Assembly (NCBI RefSeq): GCF_027595985.1
Contig: NC_073304.1
Span: 143,570,969-143,634,968 of the forward strand
DNA length: 64,000 bases
Direction: 5' to 3'
Source: Sorex araneus
Lineage: Eukaryota > Chordata > Mammalia > Eulipotyphla > Soricidae
This document shows positions 10,897 to 22,285 of this stretch, piece by piece (the first letter of the stretch is position 1; each line of letters starts with the position of its first letter). The notes under the pieces are model-generated. The model searched no databases. It was not told where the DNA came from and saw only the letters and a list, made by a program, of their open reading frames with translations. The position numbers and the translations under genes were made by a program.

Positions 10897-11706
10897 GGAT
10901 TAAACAATATGGACATTCCTCCAAAAACTAGAAATTGAGCTTCCATATGATCCACTCCTGGTCATACGGGAATATATCCCAGAGTTGCAAAAAAGGTACA
11001 GTAGAAATGACATCTGCACCTGTATTTTCACTGGAGCACTGTTCACAATAACCAGAATCTGGAAACAACCTGAGTGCCCGAGAACAGACGACTGGTTAAA
11101 GAATCTTTGGTACATCTACACAATGGAATACTATGCAGCTGTTAGAAGAGATGAAATAATAAAATTTGCATATAAGTGGATAGACATGGAGAGTTTAATG
11201 CTAAGTGAAATGAGTCAGAGAGAGGGACAGGCATAGAATTGACTGCACTCATTTGTGGAATATAAAGTAGCATAATATGAGACTAACACCTAACGACAGT
11301 AGAGATAAGGGCCAGGAGAGTCACATCGTGGTTTGGAATTTAGCCCCATGTGCTGGGGGTAAAGGCAGTTGGGATGGAGAAGGAATCACTAATTAAATGA
11401 TGATTGGAGAGATCACCTGGGATGGGAGATGTGTGCTGAAAGTAGACCAAGTACCAAACACGATGGCCTCCTAGTATCTGTACTGCAAACCACAATGCCC
11501 AAAATTAGAGAGAGAGTAAGAAGGATGGTACCTGCCACTGAGGCAAGGAGTGGGGTAGAGGTGGTGGGTGGGACACTGGGAACAATGATGGTGGTGCACT
11601 GGTGGAGGGATGGGTCCTCAAGCATTGTGTGACTGAAACGGAATCATGCAAGTTTGTAACTTTATCTCACGATGATCCAATACAACTTCTTAGTAATAAA
11701 AAAAAG
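10897..11706 (+). mobile_element. L1, 5'-truncated: ORF2 C-terminus plus 3' UTR
   Basis: Begins at 'aaacaatatggacattcc' in the L1 ORF2 C-terminal region; from about 10985 the frame reads ICTCIFTGALFTITRIWKQP and then MEYYAAVRRDEIIKFAYKW, the conserved L1 ORF2 end. The 3' UTR runs to 'agtaataaaaaaaagg'. The left flank 'ggtccctgtcaagatgg' and the right continuation 'tggcaggcttgggg' rejoin as an older L1 3' UTR (compare 8695-8720), so this copy landed in an older L1. Confidence 0.8.
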
Positions 11707-12380
11707 GTGGCAGGCTTGGGGTTCGGGTTAGGGGAGGGAATTTGGGATCATTGGCAGAGGGAAGTTGACACTGGTGGTGGGATCAGTGTGGAACATTGTA
11801 TATTTAAAACTCAACTATCAGTAAATTTGTAAATCACGATGCTAATAAGATGGGTGTTGGAACATTGTATGATTGAAATTCAATCATGAACAATTTTGTA
11901 GTGCTATATCTCACAGTGATTCAATAAATTGAAAAACATAAAAGCAGGGGCTGGAGCAATAGCACATTGGGTTGGGTGTTTGCCTTGCACACGGCTGACC
12001 CGGGTTCGATTCCCAGCATCCCATATGGCCCCCTGAGAACCGCCAGGGGTGATTCCTGGGTGCAGAGCCAGGAGTAGCCCCTGTGCATTATCAGGAGTGA
12101 CCCAAAAAGCAAAAAAACCGCATAAAAGCAAAGAAGAAATATGTACTCAAAATTTTTTCACAGTGGATCATTTAAAGGACAACTTAAAACACTTGCAGAG
12201 AGAGAGAAAAGTGTCTGCCATAGAGGCAGGCTGGGTTGGGGGGTGACAAGAGGGAAACTGGGGACATTGGTGGGAAATACACACTGGTGAAGGAACAGGT
12301 GTTAGAACATTGTATGACTGAAACCCAATCATGAGCAATTTTATAACTGTGTTTCTCACTGATTCAATTTTTTTTTTTAA
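11707..12380 (+). mobile_element. Old L1 3' UTR pieces split by a SINE
   Basis: Three L1 3'-end stretches follow each other: 11707-11862 ('gttgacactggtggtggg'), 11850-11946 ('gggtgttggaacattgtatgattgaaattcaatc') and 12131-12375 ('gaacattgtatgactgaaacccaatc', ending in a T/A-rich run). The SINE at 11947-12120 separates the second and third. No coding content. Confidence 0.65.
11947..12120 (+). mobile_element. tRNA-derived SINE, A-tailed, complete
   Basis: A nearly complete SINE: 'ggggctggagcaatagcacattgggttggg' (A-box region), perfect B box GGTTCGATTCC at 12003-12013, then the 'gtgacccaaaaagc' end and a short A-rich tail. Flanked by a perfect 10-bp target duplication CATAAAAGCA at 11937-11946 and 12121-12130. 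A-tail plus such duplications are the expected signature of L1-driven retroposition. Confidence 0.92.
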
Positions 12381-12700
12381 AAAAGGAGTGTATTGGAGCT
12401 CCCTCTCTGCTCCTGAGAAGTCGATGTTCTCCCTTGAGCATGTTATTCTGTCTCAAGTCTCGCTTTTCCCTTCCTTAAATCCTCAAAACTTCCAAGTAAA
12501 ACCCATTTTTTTACTTCAAAAGAAAGAAAAAATCTTGCATCAACTGAGTGAAAAATATATACATACCTATTAACCCACTATTCCAACTTCTGGTAACTTT
12601 ATCTAGGAAAATAACCCAAAATATGTAAAATTTACAAATACCCAGCATCATCTTTGTTATATGGTAAAAATGGAATTAAAATTAAAGTTACATATATTAT

Positions 12701-12947
12701 TGTCACTGTCACTGTCATCCTGTTGCTCATCGATTTGCTCAAGCGAGCACCAGTGACATCTTCATTGTGAGACTTGTTGTTACTGTTTTTGGCATATCGA
12801 ATATGTCATGGGTAGCTTGCCAGGCTCTGTTGTGCGGGTGGGATACTCTCGGTAGCTTGCTGGGCTCTCTGAGAAAGACGGAGGAATCAAACCTGGGTTG
12901 GCGGCGAGAAAGGCGAAGGCCCTACCACTATGCTATTACTCCAGCCC
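12701..12947 (-). mobile_element. RTE-tailed SINE
   Basis: On the minus strand it begins 'gggctggagtaatagcata' and ends with the RTE-like tail (complement of 'gttgctcatcgatttgctcaagcgagcaccagtgac' at 12721-12755). A CACTGT repeat flanks the 3' terminus. The internal 'gctagc/ggcaagctacc' stem-like segment and 'aacagtaacaacaagtctcac' are as in the other RTE-tailed copies. Confidence 0.85.
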
Positions 12948-13230
12948 AAGTACATTATTACTTATGTTAAATGAATTCACCATTTAAAAGAAATGGTTTT
13001 CAAACTTTTCATCAATTGATTAATTAGTAAAAAATGTTACATATATGTACTAATATATATTGTGTATCTGTAGACATGTGCATATACATATATGGCATTT
13101 TTCTTTACGTGCATATGAACATATATATGTTTTTGTCAATTAATTTATATGTGTCTGTATATGAAATTAAATATTATTCTACAATAATAAGAAGAACATA
13201 CTGGCATTTACAAGACCATGAATAAACTTT

Positions 13231-13403
13231 TTTTTTCTCTTTGGGTCACACCCAGCATTGCACAGGGTTTACTCCTGGCTCATGCACTCAGGAATTGCTC
13301 CTGGCGGTGCTCAGGGGATCCCATATGGGATGCTGAGAATTGAACCCAGGTCGGCCATGTGGAAAACAAACACTCTACTGTCTGTACTATCACTCCAGCC
13401 CCA
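13231..13403 (-). mobile_element. tRNA-derived SINE, A-tailed
   Basis: Minus-strand copy with 'tctttgggtcacacccagcattgcacaggg' and 'tatcactccagcccc' at its ends. Perfect 16-bp duplication ACCATGAATAAACTTT at 13215-13230 and 13404-13419. Confidence 0.9.
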
Positions 13404-13419
13404 ACCATGAATAAACTTT

Positions 13420-14080
13420 AAGGGCATTATGCTAAGAAATAAATCAGAGAGCAAAAGGAAAAAGAGACTTGTCTGAGTATTTACTGGTTTTGTTTATGTC
13501 TTTGGTGATATTATTTTCACTCATTACACTTGGTAGGTCTAGGTGTTCTCCCTGTTGTTTTTCTAGTGTTCTTGCTGTGCTGGGGTGAGTCTTCATAGAC
13601 ACACTGGAAGTTGCTGAGGGATTAGCTGAGGTTACTCTTTTTCTTCACTGCCCTTCTCTACAAAATGACAGGAATAATAACTGTGTAGCATGTAATCTGT
13701 TGAGTAAACCTGTCACTTTAGGAGTTGTGGTGTGGACCACTTTATATGGCACAGGTTGAGTGAGGAGGCTGCTGGGAGCCAGTCAGAAGATAGGAGCTCT
13801 GCCTTCTATTCTGAATTAGTCCCAATGACATCAGCTTGAGGTGAGCCTCACCTAGAGTGGTGCAGCACAGGCAGAAAGTCTGCCACAAGATATCTATCTC
13901 CTCCATGACACAGGGAATAAATATAATATCAGATGCCAGTCAAATCATCGTTTGTGTGGCCAGGAATGATTTGGTTATTTGAGCCTTCAAGGGATGTTTC
14001 AAGGCATTTGTGTAAGGAATATATATATATGTATATATCTTAAACACACATATATTATATGATCATATGACAGCACTGTA
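13420..14080. other. Unique non-coding sequence with short AT repeats
   Basis: No gene or repeat family is recognised. Short (AT)n tracts occur near 14020-14040. Confidence 0.5.
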
Positions 14081-14086
14081 GAACTG

Positions 14087-14321
14087 TCATCCCATTGCTC
14101 ATCAATTTGCTTGAGCGGGCACCAATAACGTCTCCACTGTGAGACTTGTTGTTACTGTTTTTGGCATATCAAATATGCCATGGGTAGCTTGCCAGACTCT
14201 GCTGTGTGGGCGGCATACTCTCAGTAGCTTGCCGGGATCTCCAAGAGGGGCAGAGGAATAGAACCCGGGTCGGCCACATACAAGGCAAATGCCCTACCTA
14301 CTGTGCTATCACTCCACCCAT
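14087..14321 (-). mobile_element. RTE-tailed SINE
   Basis: Minus-strand copy: RTE-like tail complement 'cccattgctcatcaatttgcttgagcgggcacc' at 14091-14123, 'tgttactgtttttggcatatc' and the head complement 'tgctatcactccaccc' at the right end. It is followed by an AT-rich simple stretch at 14325-14395. Confidence 0.85.
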
Positions 14322-14324
14322 AAT

Positions 14325-14395
14325 AATATAACATAACATTATATAGTTATAATATCATATATTTATAATATATAATATATTATATATAAAATGTC
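14325..14395. repeat. AT-rich simple sequence
   Basis: Imperfect TATA/ATAATA repeats directly after the SINE. Confidence 0.8.
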
Positions 14396-14679
14396 TATCA
14401 CAAAAAAACTACACAGAAAACTTTATCAAGACCAAGAAGGAACACAGCAGTTTGGTACCACAGTACAACATGTTGCACATTGTGGTAGTTACTGCAATTA
14501 TTTTGGTGGCCAGGTAAGGCTACCTGATGTTCTCTCACCACTGTGCTTATGGTCCTTGGCGGGTATTAATTATCATTCAAACTGGAATTTCCCTCCCCAA
14601 CCCCCAACTAGTTTAGTTGGTAAAATCTGGAAAGGCAACAAATATTTTATCAGTAAGAGACCTGATTTCTTTTTTTTTT

Positions 14680-15493
14680 ATTAGTTTATTTTTAATTAGA
14701 GAGTCATCGTGAGGGTACAGTTACAGATCCATACATCTTTGTGCTCATGTTTCCCCCATACAAAGTTCGATAACCCATCCCTTCACCAGTGCCCATTCTC
14801 CACCACCCGTAAACCCAACATCCCTCCCCCCCTCCCCAGTCCCGTCTCCCTCCACCCCACCCTGCCACTATGGCAGGGAATTCCCTTTTGTTCTCTCTTT
14901 CTGATTAGGTGTTGTGGTTTGCAATAAAGGTGTTGAGTGGCCATTGTGTTCAGTCTCTAGTCTGTATTCGGCCCGCATCACCCTTCCCCCACATGACCTC
15001 CAACCACATTTTACTTGGTGGTCCCTTCCCTGAGTTACCCAGAATGAGAAACCAGCCTCCAAGCCATGGAGACAATCTCCTGGTACTTATTTCTACTATT
15101 CTTGGACGTTAGTCTTATAGTCTATTATTCTATATTCCACAGATGAGTGCAATCTTTCTATGTCTGTCTCTCTCTTTCTGACTCATTTCACTTAGCATGA
15201 TACTTTCCATGTTGATCCACTTATAGGCAAATGTCATGACCTCATTTTTTCTAACAGCTGCATAGTATTCCATTGTATAGATGTACCAGAGTTTCTTCAA
15301 CCAGTCATCTGTTCTAGGGCACTCAGGATTTTTCCAGATTCTGGCTATTGTAAACAGTGCTGCGGTGAACATATAAGTGCATATGTCACTTCGGCTATAC
15401 TTTTTGGCTTTTCTGGGATATATTCCCAGCAGTGGTATTGCTGGGTCAAATGGGAGCTCAACCTCTAGTTTTTTGAGAATCGTCCATACTGTA
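14680..15493 (-). mobile_element. L1, 5'-truncated: ORF2 C-terminus plus 3' UTR
   Basis: T-rich tail at 14670-14690, a 3' UTR, then on the minus strand an ORF2 C-terminus reading TVWTILKKLEVELPFDPAIP, ALFTIARIWKNPECPRTDDW and MEYYAAVRKNEVMTFAYKW (about 15130-15493), open to the stop. Homology starts abruptly at 15493, a typical 5' truncation. No convincing target duplication was found. Confidence 0.88.
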
Positions 15494-15694
15494 TTGTATC
15501 CTCTTTGGCCCTGTTCAATTAATTGCTCTGTAGTCTCTGCAATTTCCAGTACTTTCTCTATCACATGGGGCATTGGCTTATAAAATAATACTCACTCAGA
15601 ACTTTAGCACATGAAACAGATTCTATTTCTATGTGTAGGTGAAATTTACTTTTAGGGTTACTTTTAGGGATTTTTAAAATTCAAAAGCAACCCA

Positions 15695-15898
15695 TACACA
15701 TATTTTTAATTTATTATTTATTTATTTATTTGGATTTTTGGATCACACCCGGCAATGCTCAGGGGTTATTCCTGGCTCTAGACTCAGGAATTACTGCTGG
15801 CGTTGATCAAGAGAACATATGGGATGCCGAGGATTGAACCAGAGTCAGCCACATGCAAAGCAAATACCCTGCCCACTGTACTATCCCTCCACCTCCTC
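15695..15898 (-). mobile_element. tRNA-derived SINE, A-tailed
   Basis: A (TTTA)n-rich tail complement at 15705-15735, then 'ggatcacacccggcaatgctcaggggttattcctggctc' and 'gtactatccctccacc' at the head. Confidence 0.8.
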
Positions 15899-15924
15899 TC
15901 GTACTTATTTTTTTGACACAGAAA

Positions 15925-18755
15925 GTTGCTTTTAAATTGAATCACCATAAGATATAGTTACAAAGTTTTCATGTTTGAGTTTCAATCATGCAATGATTAA
16001 ACACCCATCCCTCCATCAGTGCACATTCTCTACCACCAATGTCCCCAATATACCCCCGCTTTCCAACCCTTCCCCTGCCTCCATGTCAGACAATTTCCCC
16101 CATACTCTCTCTACTTTTGGGCATTATGGTTTGAAATACAGATACTGAGAGGTTATCACATTTGGTCCTTTATATACTTTCAGCACACATCTCCCATCTC
16201 GAACAATTCCTCCAACCATCATTGTCTTTGTTATCCGTTCTCTATTCCGCCTGCCTTCTCTCCCAGCTCATAAGACAGGCTTCCAGTGTTGGGGCAATAT
16301 TCCTGGCCTTTGTGTCTACTGTCCTTGGGTGTCAGTCTCATGTTATTTTATATTCCACAAATGAATGCAGTCCTTCTATATCTGTCCATCTCTTTCTGAC
16401 TCATTTCACTTAGCATGATACTCTCCACATCCATCCACTTATAAGCAAATTTCATGGGAGCGATAGCACAGCGGTTGGGAATTCACCTTTCATGCAGCCG
16501 ACCCAAGTTCAATTCCTCCGTCCCTCTTGGAGAGCCCGGCAAGCTACCGAGAGTATCAAGCCCGAGCCACAGAGCCTGGCAAGCTACCCGTGCATATTGG
16601 ATATGCCAAAAAACAGTAACAATAAGTCTCTCAATAAGAGACGTTACTGGTGCCTGCTTGAACAAATCGATGAGCAATGGGATGACAGTGACATATTTTC
16701 TAACAGCTGCATAGTATTCCATTGTGTATATGTACCAAAGTTTCTTTAACTAGTCGTCTGTTCTTAAATACTCAGTTTTTTTTCAGATTCTGGCTATTGT
16801 GAACAGTTCTGCAATGAACATACAGGTGCAGATGTCGTTTCTAACTGTGCTTTTTTGCAGCCTCAGGATATATTCCCAGAAGTGGTATTGCAGGTCATAT
16901 GAAAGCTCAATTTCTAGTATTTGAAGGAATACCTATATTGTTTTCCAAAAAGGCTGGACCATTTGGCATTCCCACCAACAGTGAAAGAGCGTTCCTTTTC
17001 CCCCACATCCACGCCAGCACTGGTTGCTTTTGTTTTTTTGAATGTGTGCCAGTCTCTGTGGTGTGAGATGATATCTCATTGTTGTTTTGATTTGAATCTC
17101 CCTGATGATTAGCGATGTGGAGCATTTTTTCATGTTCCTTTTGGTCATTTGTGTTTCTTTTTTGAGGAAGCTTCTGTTCATTTCTCCTCCCCATTTTTTG
17201 ATGTATGGAGGTGTTTTTTCTTGTTCAATTCTACTAGTGACTTGTATATACTGGATATAAATCCCTTATCAGATGGGTATTGGGTAAATATTCTTTCCCA
17301 TTCTGTGGACTCTCTCTGTATTTTGGTCACTGTATCTTTTGAGGTGCAGAAGCTTCTTAGTTTGATGTAGTCCCATTTGTTTGTTTGTTTCCACTTGCTT
17401 GGTCAGTGCTGTTTCATCCTTAAAGATGCTTTTAGCTTCAATGTCATGGAGGGTTCTGCCTACATTTTCCTCCATGGACGTTATGGATTTAGGTCTGATA
17501 TTGAGGTCTTTAACCCACTTTGATCTGACTTTTGTGCCTGGCGTTAGACAGAGGTCAGAGTTCAGTTTTTTGCAGGTAGCTGTTCAGTTTTCTTAGCACC
17601 ACTTGTTCAAGAAGTTTTCTTTGTTCCACTTCACATTTCTTGCTCTTTTGTCGAAGATTAGGTGATCATATATTTGAGAGTCTGTGACAGAATATTAAAC
17701 TCTGTTCCATTGGTCTGAAGGTCTGTTTCTAAGCCCAATATCATGCTGTTTTAATTACTACTGCTTTGTAGTACTGTTTGAAGTTGGAGAAGGTGATGCT
17801 ACCCATTTTCTTTTTCCTAAGGATTGCTTTAGCTATTAGTGGGGGTTTATTGCTCCACATGAATTTCAGGAATGTTTTCTCAACTTCTTTGAAAAATGTC
17901 ATGGGTATCCTGATAGGGACCACATTAAATTTGTATAATGCTTTGGGGAATATTCCCATTTTGATAATGTTAATCCTCCATATCCATGAGCAGGGGATGT
18001 CTCTCCATTTTCTAGGTCCTCTTTTATTTCTTAAAGTAGTGTTTTGTGATTATCTTTGTATAGGTCCTTCACCTTTTTAGGTAAGCTGATTCTGAGGTAC
18101 TTTATTTTCTGAGGTACTATTGTGAACGGGATTGTTCTTTTCTTTTTTTAGTCTCTTTCTTTTCTTTCATTATTTATATATAGGAAACCCATGGACTTTT
18201 AGGAGTTGATTTGTAGCCCGACACTTTATTATACAAACTTATTGTTTCTAGGAGCTTTTCTGTAGTCTTCAGGATTTTCTAAGTATAGTATCATATCGTC
18301 TGTAAATAGTGATAGCTTGATCTCTTCCTTTCAAATCTGTATGCCCTTGATATCTTTTTATTGTCTAACTACTATAGTACTGACCAGAACTTCCAGTACT
18401 ATATTGAATAGAAGTGGCAAGAGTGGGCAACCTTATCTTGTTCCCAATCTTAGAGGAAAGGCTTTTAGTTTCTCCTCATTGAGAATGATACTTGCCGTGG
18501 GCTTGTGGTAGATAGCTTTGACTACATTAAGGAAAGTTCCTTCAATGCCCATTTTGCTGAGAGTTTTCATCATAAATGGGTGCTGGATCTTGTCAAATGC
18601 TTTCTCTGCATCTATTGATATAATAATATAGTTTTATCTTTTATTTTATTGATATGATAGATTATGTTGATTGACTTGCAAATGTTAAACCATCCTTGTA
18701 TCCCTGGGATGAATCCTACTTGGTCATGGTGTATGATCTTTTTGGATTCTGTTCA
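15925..18755 (-). mobile_element. L1, 5'-truncated (ORF2 and 3' UTR), split by a SINE
   Basis: About 2.6 kb of reverse L1. The 3' UTR lies at 15940-16440 and ORF2 follows backwards to the RT domain. Minus-strand translation shows WKNIFPKH-region remnants, the 'MEENVGRTLHDIEAKSIF' block (17269-17475) and the palm region near 18317-18640; the plus-strand text 'tgctttctctgcatctattgat' is the complement of the SIDAEKAFD codons. Many stops. The element at 16456-16692 interrupts it. Homology fades after about 18755, near a short duplicated 'tctgttcacagga'. Confidence 0.85.
16456..16692 (+). mobile_element. RTE-tailed SINE, complete, inserted in L1
   Basis: Best plus-strand example of this class. 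The tRNA-like head 'gggagcgatagcacagcggttggg' is followed by a decayed B box 'agttcaattcc', a hairpin-prone 'gagagcccggcaagctacc' part and 'gccaaaaaacagtaacaa'. A tail from about 16645 ('gttactggtgcctgcttg', 'caaatcgatgagcaa', 'gggatgacagtgac') aligns to the RTE terminus at 1582-1640. No A-tail. A clean target duplication is not obvious. Confidence 0.9.
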
Positions 18756-18960
18756 CAGGATTGGACTCTGTTCACAGGAATTCTTTCAATTCTTCTGATA
18801 ATGAAAAGTCCAGTTCTGTTTCATTACATGAGAGGCCAGTTTAATAGAATGCAGGTTACTACTATCTGGAAATATATCTGGAATATCTGGAAAGCCAATT
18901 CCAAATGTAATTTTAATCAGAGAATATTTGAGTACATACTACTAAGAGATGACAATTATT

Positions 18961-19447
18961 ATTATTTTAAAATTTTTATTAGTGAATCACTGTGATGTAC
19001 AGTTACAAAGTTATGAACTTTTGTTTGCATTTCACTGTGATCATTTCTCCTCCCTCCACCAGTGCCCATTCTCCTCTACCAATGATCCTAGTACCCCTCT
19101 CACAACCCCCACCCCTCCCCCATCATCCCACCCTGCCTCTGTGGCAGGGCATTCACTTTCGTTCTTGCTCGTTTTGGGTGTTGTAGCTTGCAATAGAGGT
19201 ATTGAGTGGCCTACATGTTCAGTCTATAGTCTACTTTCAGCACGCATGTTTCAACCCGAATGGGTCCTCCCAACATCTTCTACTTGGTGTTCCCTTCTCT
19301 ATATGAGCTGCCTTTCCCCTCCCCCACCATGTGAGTCCAGTTTCCAAGCTGTGGGGCAGACCTCCTGGTCCTTATCTCTACTACTCTTGGATGTAAGTCT
19401 CCCACTCTGTTATTTTATATTCCACAGATGAGTGTGATCTTTCTATA
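18961..19447 (-). mobile_element. L1 3' UTR fragment
   Basis: 'aaaatttttattagtgaatcactgtgatgtacagttacaaag', then a C-rich 3' UTR up to 'gagtgtgatctttctata'. Perfect 14-bp duplication AGATGACAATTATT at 18947-18960 and 19448-19461. Confidence 0.9.
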
Positions 19448-19701
19448 AGATGACAATTATTTTTTTAAAGAAGCAAAAATACAGGACTGGAAAGAAAGCT
19501 CAAAGTTCTGAAGCATATGTTTATATGTGGGAGACCCATCTCTGAGATTGACTCTTGAACAATGAATCATAAATAGTCCCTGATGACTGCCAAGTATGAT
19601 CTCCAAACAAGCAAACAAACAAATAAACTAAACCACAGAAAAGCAAAAACACAACAAACAGCACTGTAATCTACAATAATTTCTTAATTCTTAAAATATT
19701 G

Positions 19702-19872
19702 TGGCTGGAGCGATAGCACAGTGGGTAGGGCATTTGCCTTGCATACTGCCATCCCCGGTTCGATCCCCAGCATCTCATATAGTCCCCTGAGCACCGCCAG
19801 GAGTAATTCCTGGTGCAAACCCAGGAGTAATCCCTGTGCATCGCCGGGTGTGACCCAAAAAGCAAAAAAAAA
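19702..19872 (+). mobile_element. tRNA-derived SINE, A-tailed, complete
   Basis: 'tggctggagcgatagcacagtgggtagggcatttgcc' with a good A box, B box 'cggttcgatcc', the 'gcatcgccgggtgtgaccc' end and the tail 'aaaaagcaaaaaaaaag'. A young-looking copy close to the family consensus. Confidence 0.9.
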
Positions 19873-19924
19873 GATCTTATTTACTTTTTTCATGGCTGAT
19901 TAATAAATGAGTTTTTGCAGCTTT

Positions 19925-20085
19925 TTCTGTGTGTTTCTTTGTTTGGAGGCCACATCCGGTAGTGTTCAGGAATTGCTCCTGGTGGTTCTCGGGGGATCAT
20001 ATGGGATGCCTGGGATGGAACCCAGGTCTGCTGCATGTAAGGCAAGCATCCTCCCCACTGTGCTATTGCTCTGTCATCAACATTT
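19925..20085 (-). mobile_element. tRNA-derived SINE, diverged
   Basis: 'ggaggccacatccggtagtgttcaggaattgctcctgg' and 'cactgtgctattgctctg' are the complement of the SINE body and head. Confidence 0.75.
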
Positions 20086-20755
20086 AGTTTTATTTGAATG
20101 AGTGTGCAAATAAGGTCATTCTTTTCATCGGTTAATATAACTAGTTAGGTATATTTTGTTTAAACTTGCCATATGCCCTCCCATTTTTCATTAATATTTA
20201 TTTATCAATTAAATTGAATCATTGTTTTGTGGAATTTCCCACATTTTAGATTTGACCACACATCCATGAGGTTAGTCAATAGCAAAATGTATCTTTTTTT
20301 GTCCTGTAAGCTAGTGGTAAGGTCTAGAGTTCTGATCAGATTTGAGTTTACTTCTTGGGTTGAAGCTTCCTACATTGTAGAAAGCAAACAAAGTCTGTTG
20401 TTACTCTTTTTGTAATGTTAAATTTGATCATTGTGTTCAGGACAGGTTTTTTTAGTGCTACGTAAAGCTTGAAGAAAATTTTTGAATTCTAGTGTCAACA
20501 ACCCAATAAAGCAATGGATAAAGATGTGCCACAGAACAAGAACTATGAAAAACCGTGAATGTGTCAAGAGGGTTAATTTTATGTTTCAAAAGATAAATTC
20601 AGACTGTATTTGCAGTAATATTTATCTGAAGTTATTATAAGGAATAAAATATAGAAAAAGTTAATATAAGAATAAAAATGGTGAAACCACCACAGATAAA
20701 CATTTGGCAATATTTATCAAAACTACAAGTGCCTATATCCTTTGGCACAGAAATT
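20086..20755. other. Unique AT-rich sequence, no gene seen
   Basis: No reading frame, RNA gene or clear repeat is recognised here. Confidence 0.5.
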
Positions 20756-20759
20756 TGAA

Positions 20760-21412
20760 ATCTCCAACTACTATCGTGGTTCTAGTTATGTCCTCCTTAA
20801 ATTCTGTTAGGAGTTCTTTTAAGTATTTAGCTGGTCGTTCATTAGGTGCGTATACATTTAGGAGTGTGATTTCTTCCTGTTGTACATATCCCTTGATGAA
20901 TATAAAATGACCTTTGCTGTCCCTTCTGATCTTTTTCAGCCTGAAATCAATGCTATCGGATACTAGTATGGCCACCCCCGCTTTTTTTTTGAGGGGGCTG
21001 TTTGCTTGCAGGATTGTTTTCCATCCTTTGATTTTTAGTCTGTGTTTGTTCTGGCTATTCAGATGTGTTTCTTGTAGGCAGCAGAAAGTTGGGTTTAGTT
21101 TCTGAATCCATTTTGCCACTCTGTGCCTCTTGATTGGTGCATTTAGCCCATTAACATTAAGAGAAATTATTGTCATGGGATTTTGTGCCATTTTTCTGTA
21201 GGGTTTGTTGTTCTTATAGGTCTTTTTCCTTGTCTTATAGTAGCCCTTTGAGTCCTTCTTTTAAATTAGGTCTTGAGTCTATGAAGTTCCTGAGCTGTTG
21301 CTTGTCCATGAAATAGTGTATGGTTCCTTCAAGTTTAACTGAGAGTTTAGCTGGGTAGAGTATTCTTGGTGAGGCATTCATTTCATGAAGTTTTTTCACT
21401 ATATCACATCTG
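20760..21412 (-). mobile_element. Internal L1 fragment: ORF1 end plus ORF2 endonuclease start
   Basis: Minus-strand reading: the ORF1 C-terminal region (about 21410 to 21240), then ORF2 starting ISLNVNGLNAPIKRHR, CLQETHLNSQ and VAILVSDSIDF, down to TIVVGDFKF at about 20760 (open 20733-21191). This is the apurinic-endonuclease domain of L1. Both ORF1 upstream and everything 3' of the endonuclease are absent, and there is no poly(A). An 8-bp repeat tgaaatct lies at 20756-20763 and 21411-21418. Confidence 0.88.
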
Positions 21413-21419
21413 AAATCTA

Positions 21420-22100
21420 TCCCACAAATACATGCCTATATGCCCACATAATAGCAAAGACAGGACAATTCAAATGATTTATAAACACTGGAACATCTCT
21501 GCATCACTAAGATCAGGGATACATTTTGAGAAATGCACAGTTTAAACAAGATGTTGATAGAAGAGAACATGACAGGTGGTAGAGCATCATCAAGGAGAAA
21601 AAGCTTAGATGTAAGATGTCAGGATGAGTTTAGGCAGCAACTGAGAGCATTGTGGCCTGGATTGGATGGGGAACAAAGATATCTTTTTGGTGTCAGCCTT
21701 TGGGAAACCTCAACTCCTAGTGGGAGGTTAAGCTTTTAATGAAGGTTGTCTTTTGCCAGGAGAGGGTTTTGGATGAATCATTAAACCTCTTAGTGCAGAA
21801 ACTGTGTTTATCTGTTCAATCGTGCCCTATATGCCCAAGATATATGGAAACTGATCCAGATTACTGGGGTTGATTGATGTGATGAATATAAGTTAGCACC
21901 ATCACTCAGGAGCCCGTCCTTTTCTAAAAAAATATTAATAACCAAATAATTAGGGACCATGTGCTGTGGTGGCACTAGAAGTTTTAACCAGGTATTGGCA
22001 AACTTGTTCAATTCATTTATTTTTGGGGAGACAAGCATAGGAGTGCCTCCAGAAAGATATGATGCTTAGGTGAAATGTGGAAATATGGATCATTAGTGTT
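21420..22100. other. Unique sequence, no gene seen
   Basis: No coding or repeat signature beyond a possible start of the following L1 3' end. Confidence 0.45.
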
Positions 22101-22104
22101 GTAG

Positions 22105-22285
22105 AGACTGCATGGCAGGGGAGAGATTGCTGTAGTCAGAAACTGGGATCCCTGGTGCAGGCAAATGTACACTGGTGGAGGGATGGGTGTTGGAACACTG
22201 TATGAGTGAAACCCAATCATGACCAGCTTTGTAATGCTCTACCTCATGGCGATTCAATTAAAAAAAAACAAAAGAAAAAGAAAAG
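22105..22285 (+). mobile_element. L1 3' UTR fragment
   Basis: 'tacactggtggagggatgggtgttggaacactgtatgagtgaaacccaatcatgacc...gattcaattaaaaaaaaac' is a typical plus-strand L1 3' end with A-rich tail. Confidence 0.8.

Noticed and set aside
11947..12013. Possible tRNA gene (A and B boxes)
   Set aside because: The sequence continues into the SINE body and tail and has target duplications; it is a SINE head and lacks a complete tRNA cloverleaf.
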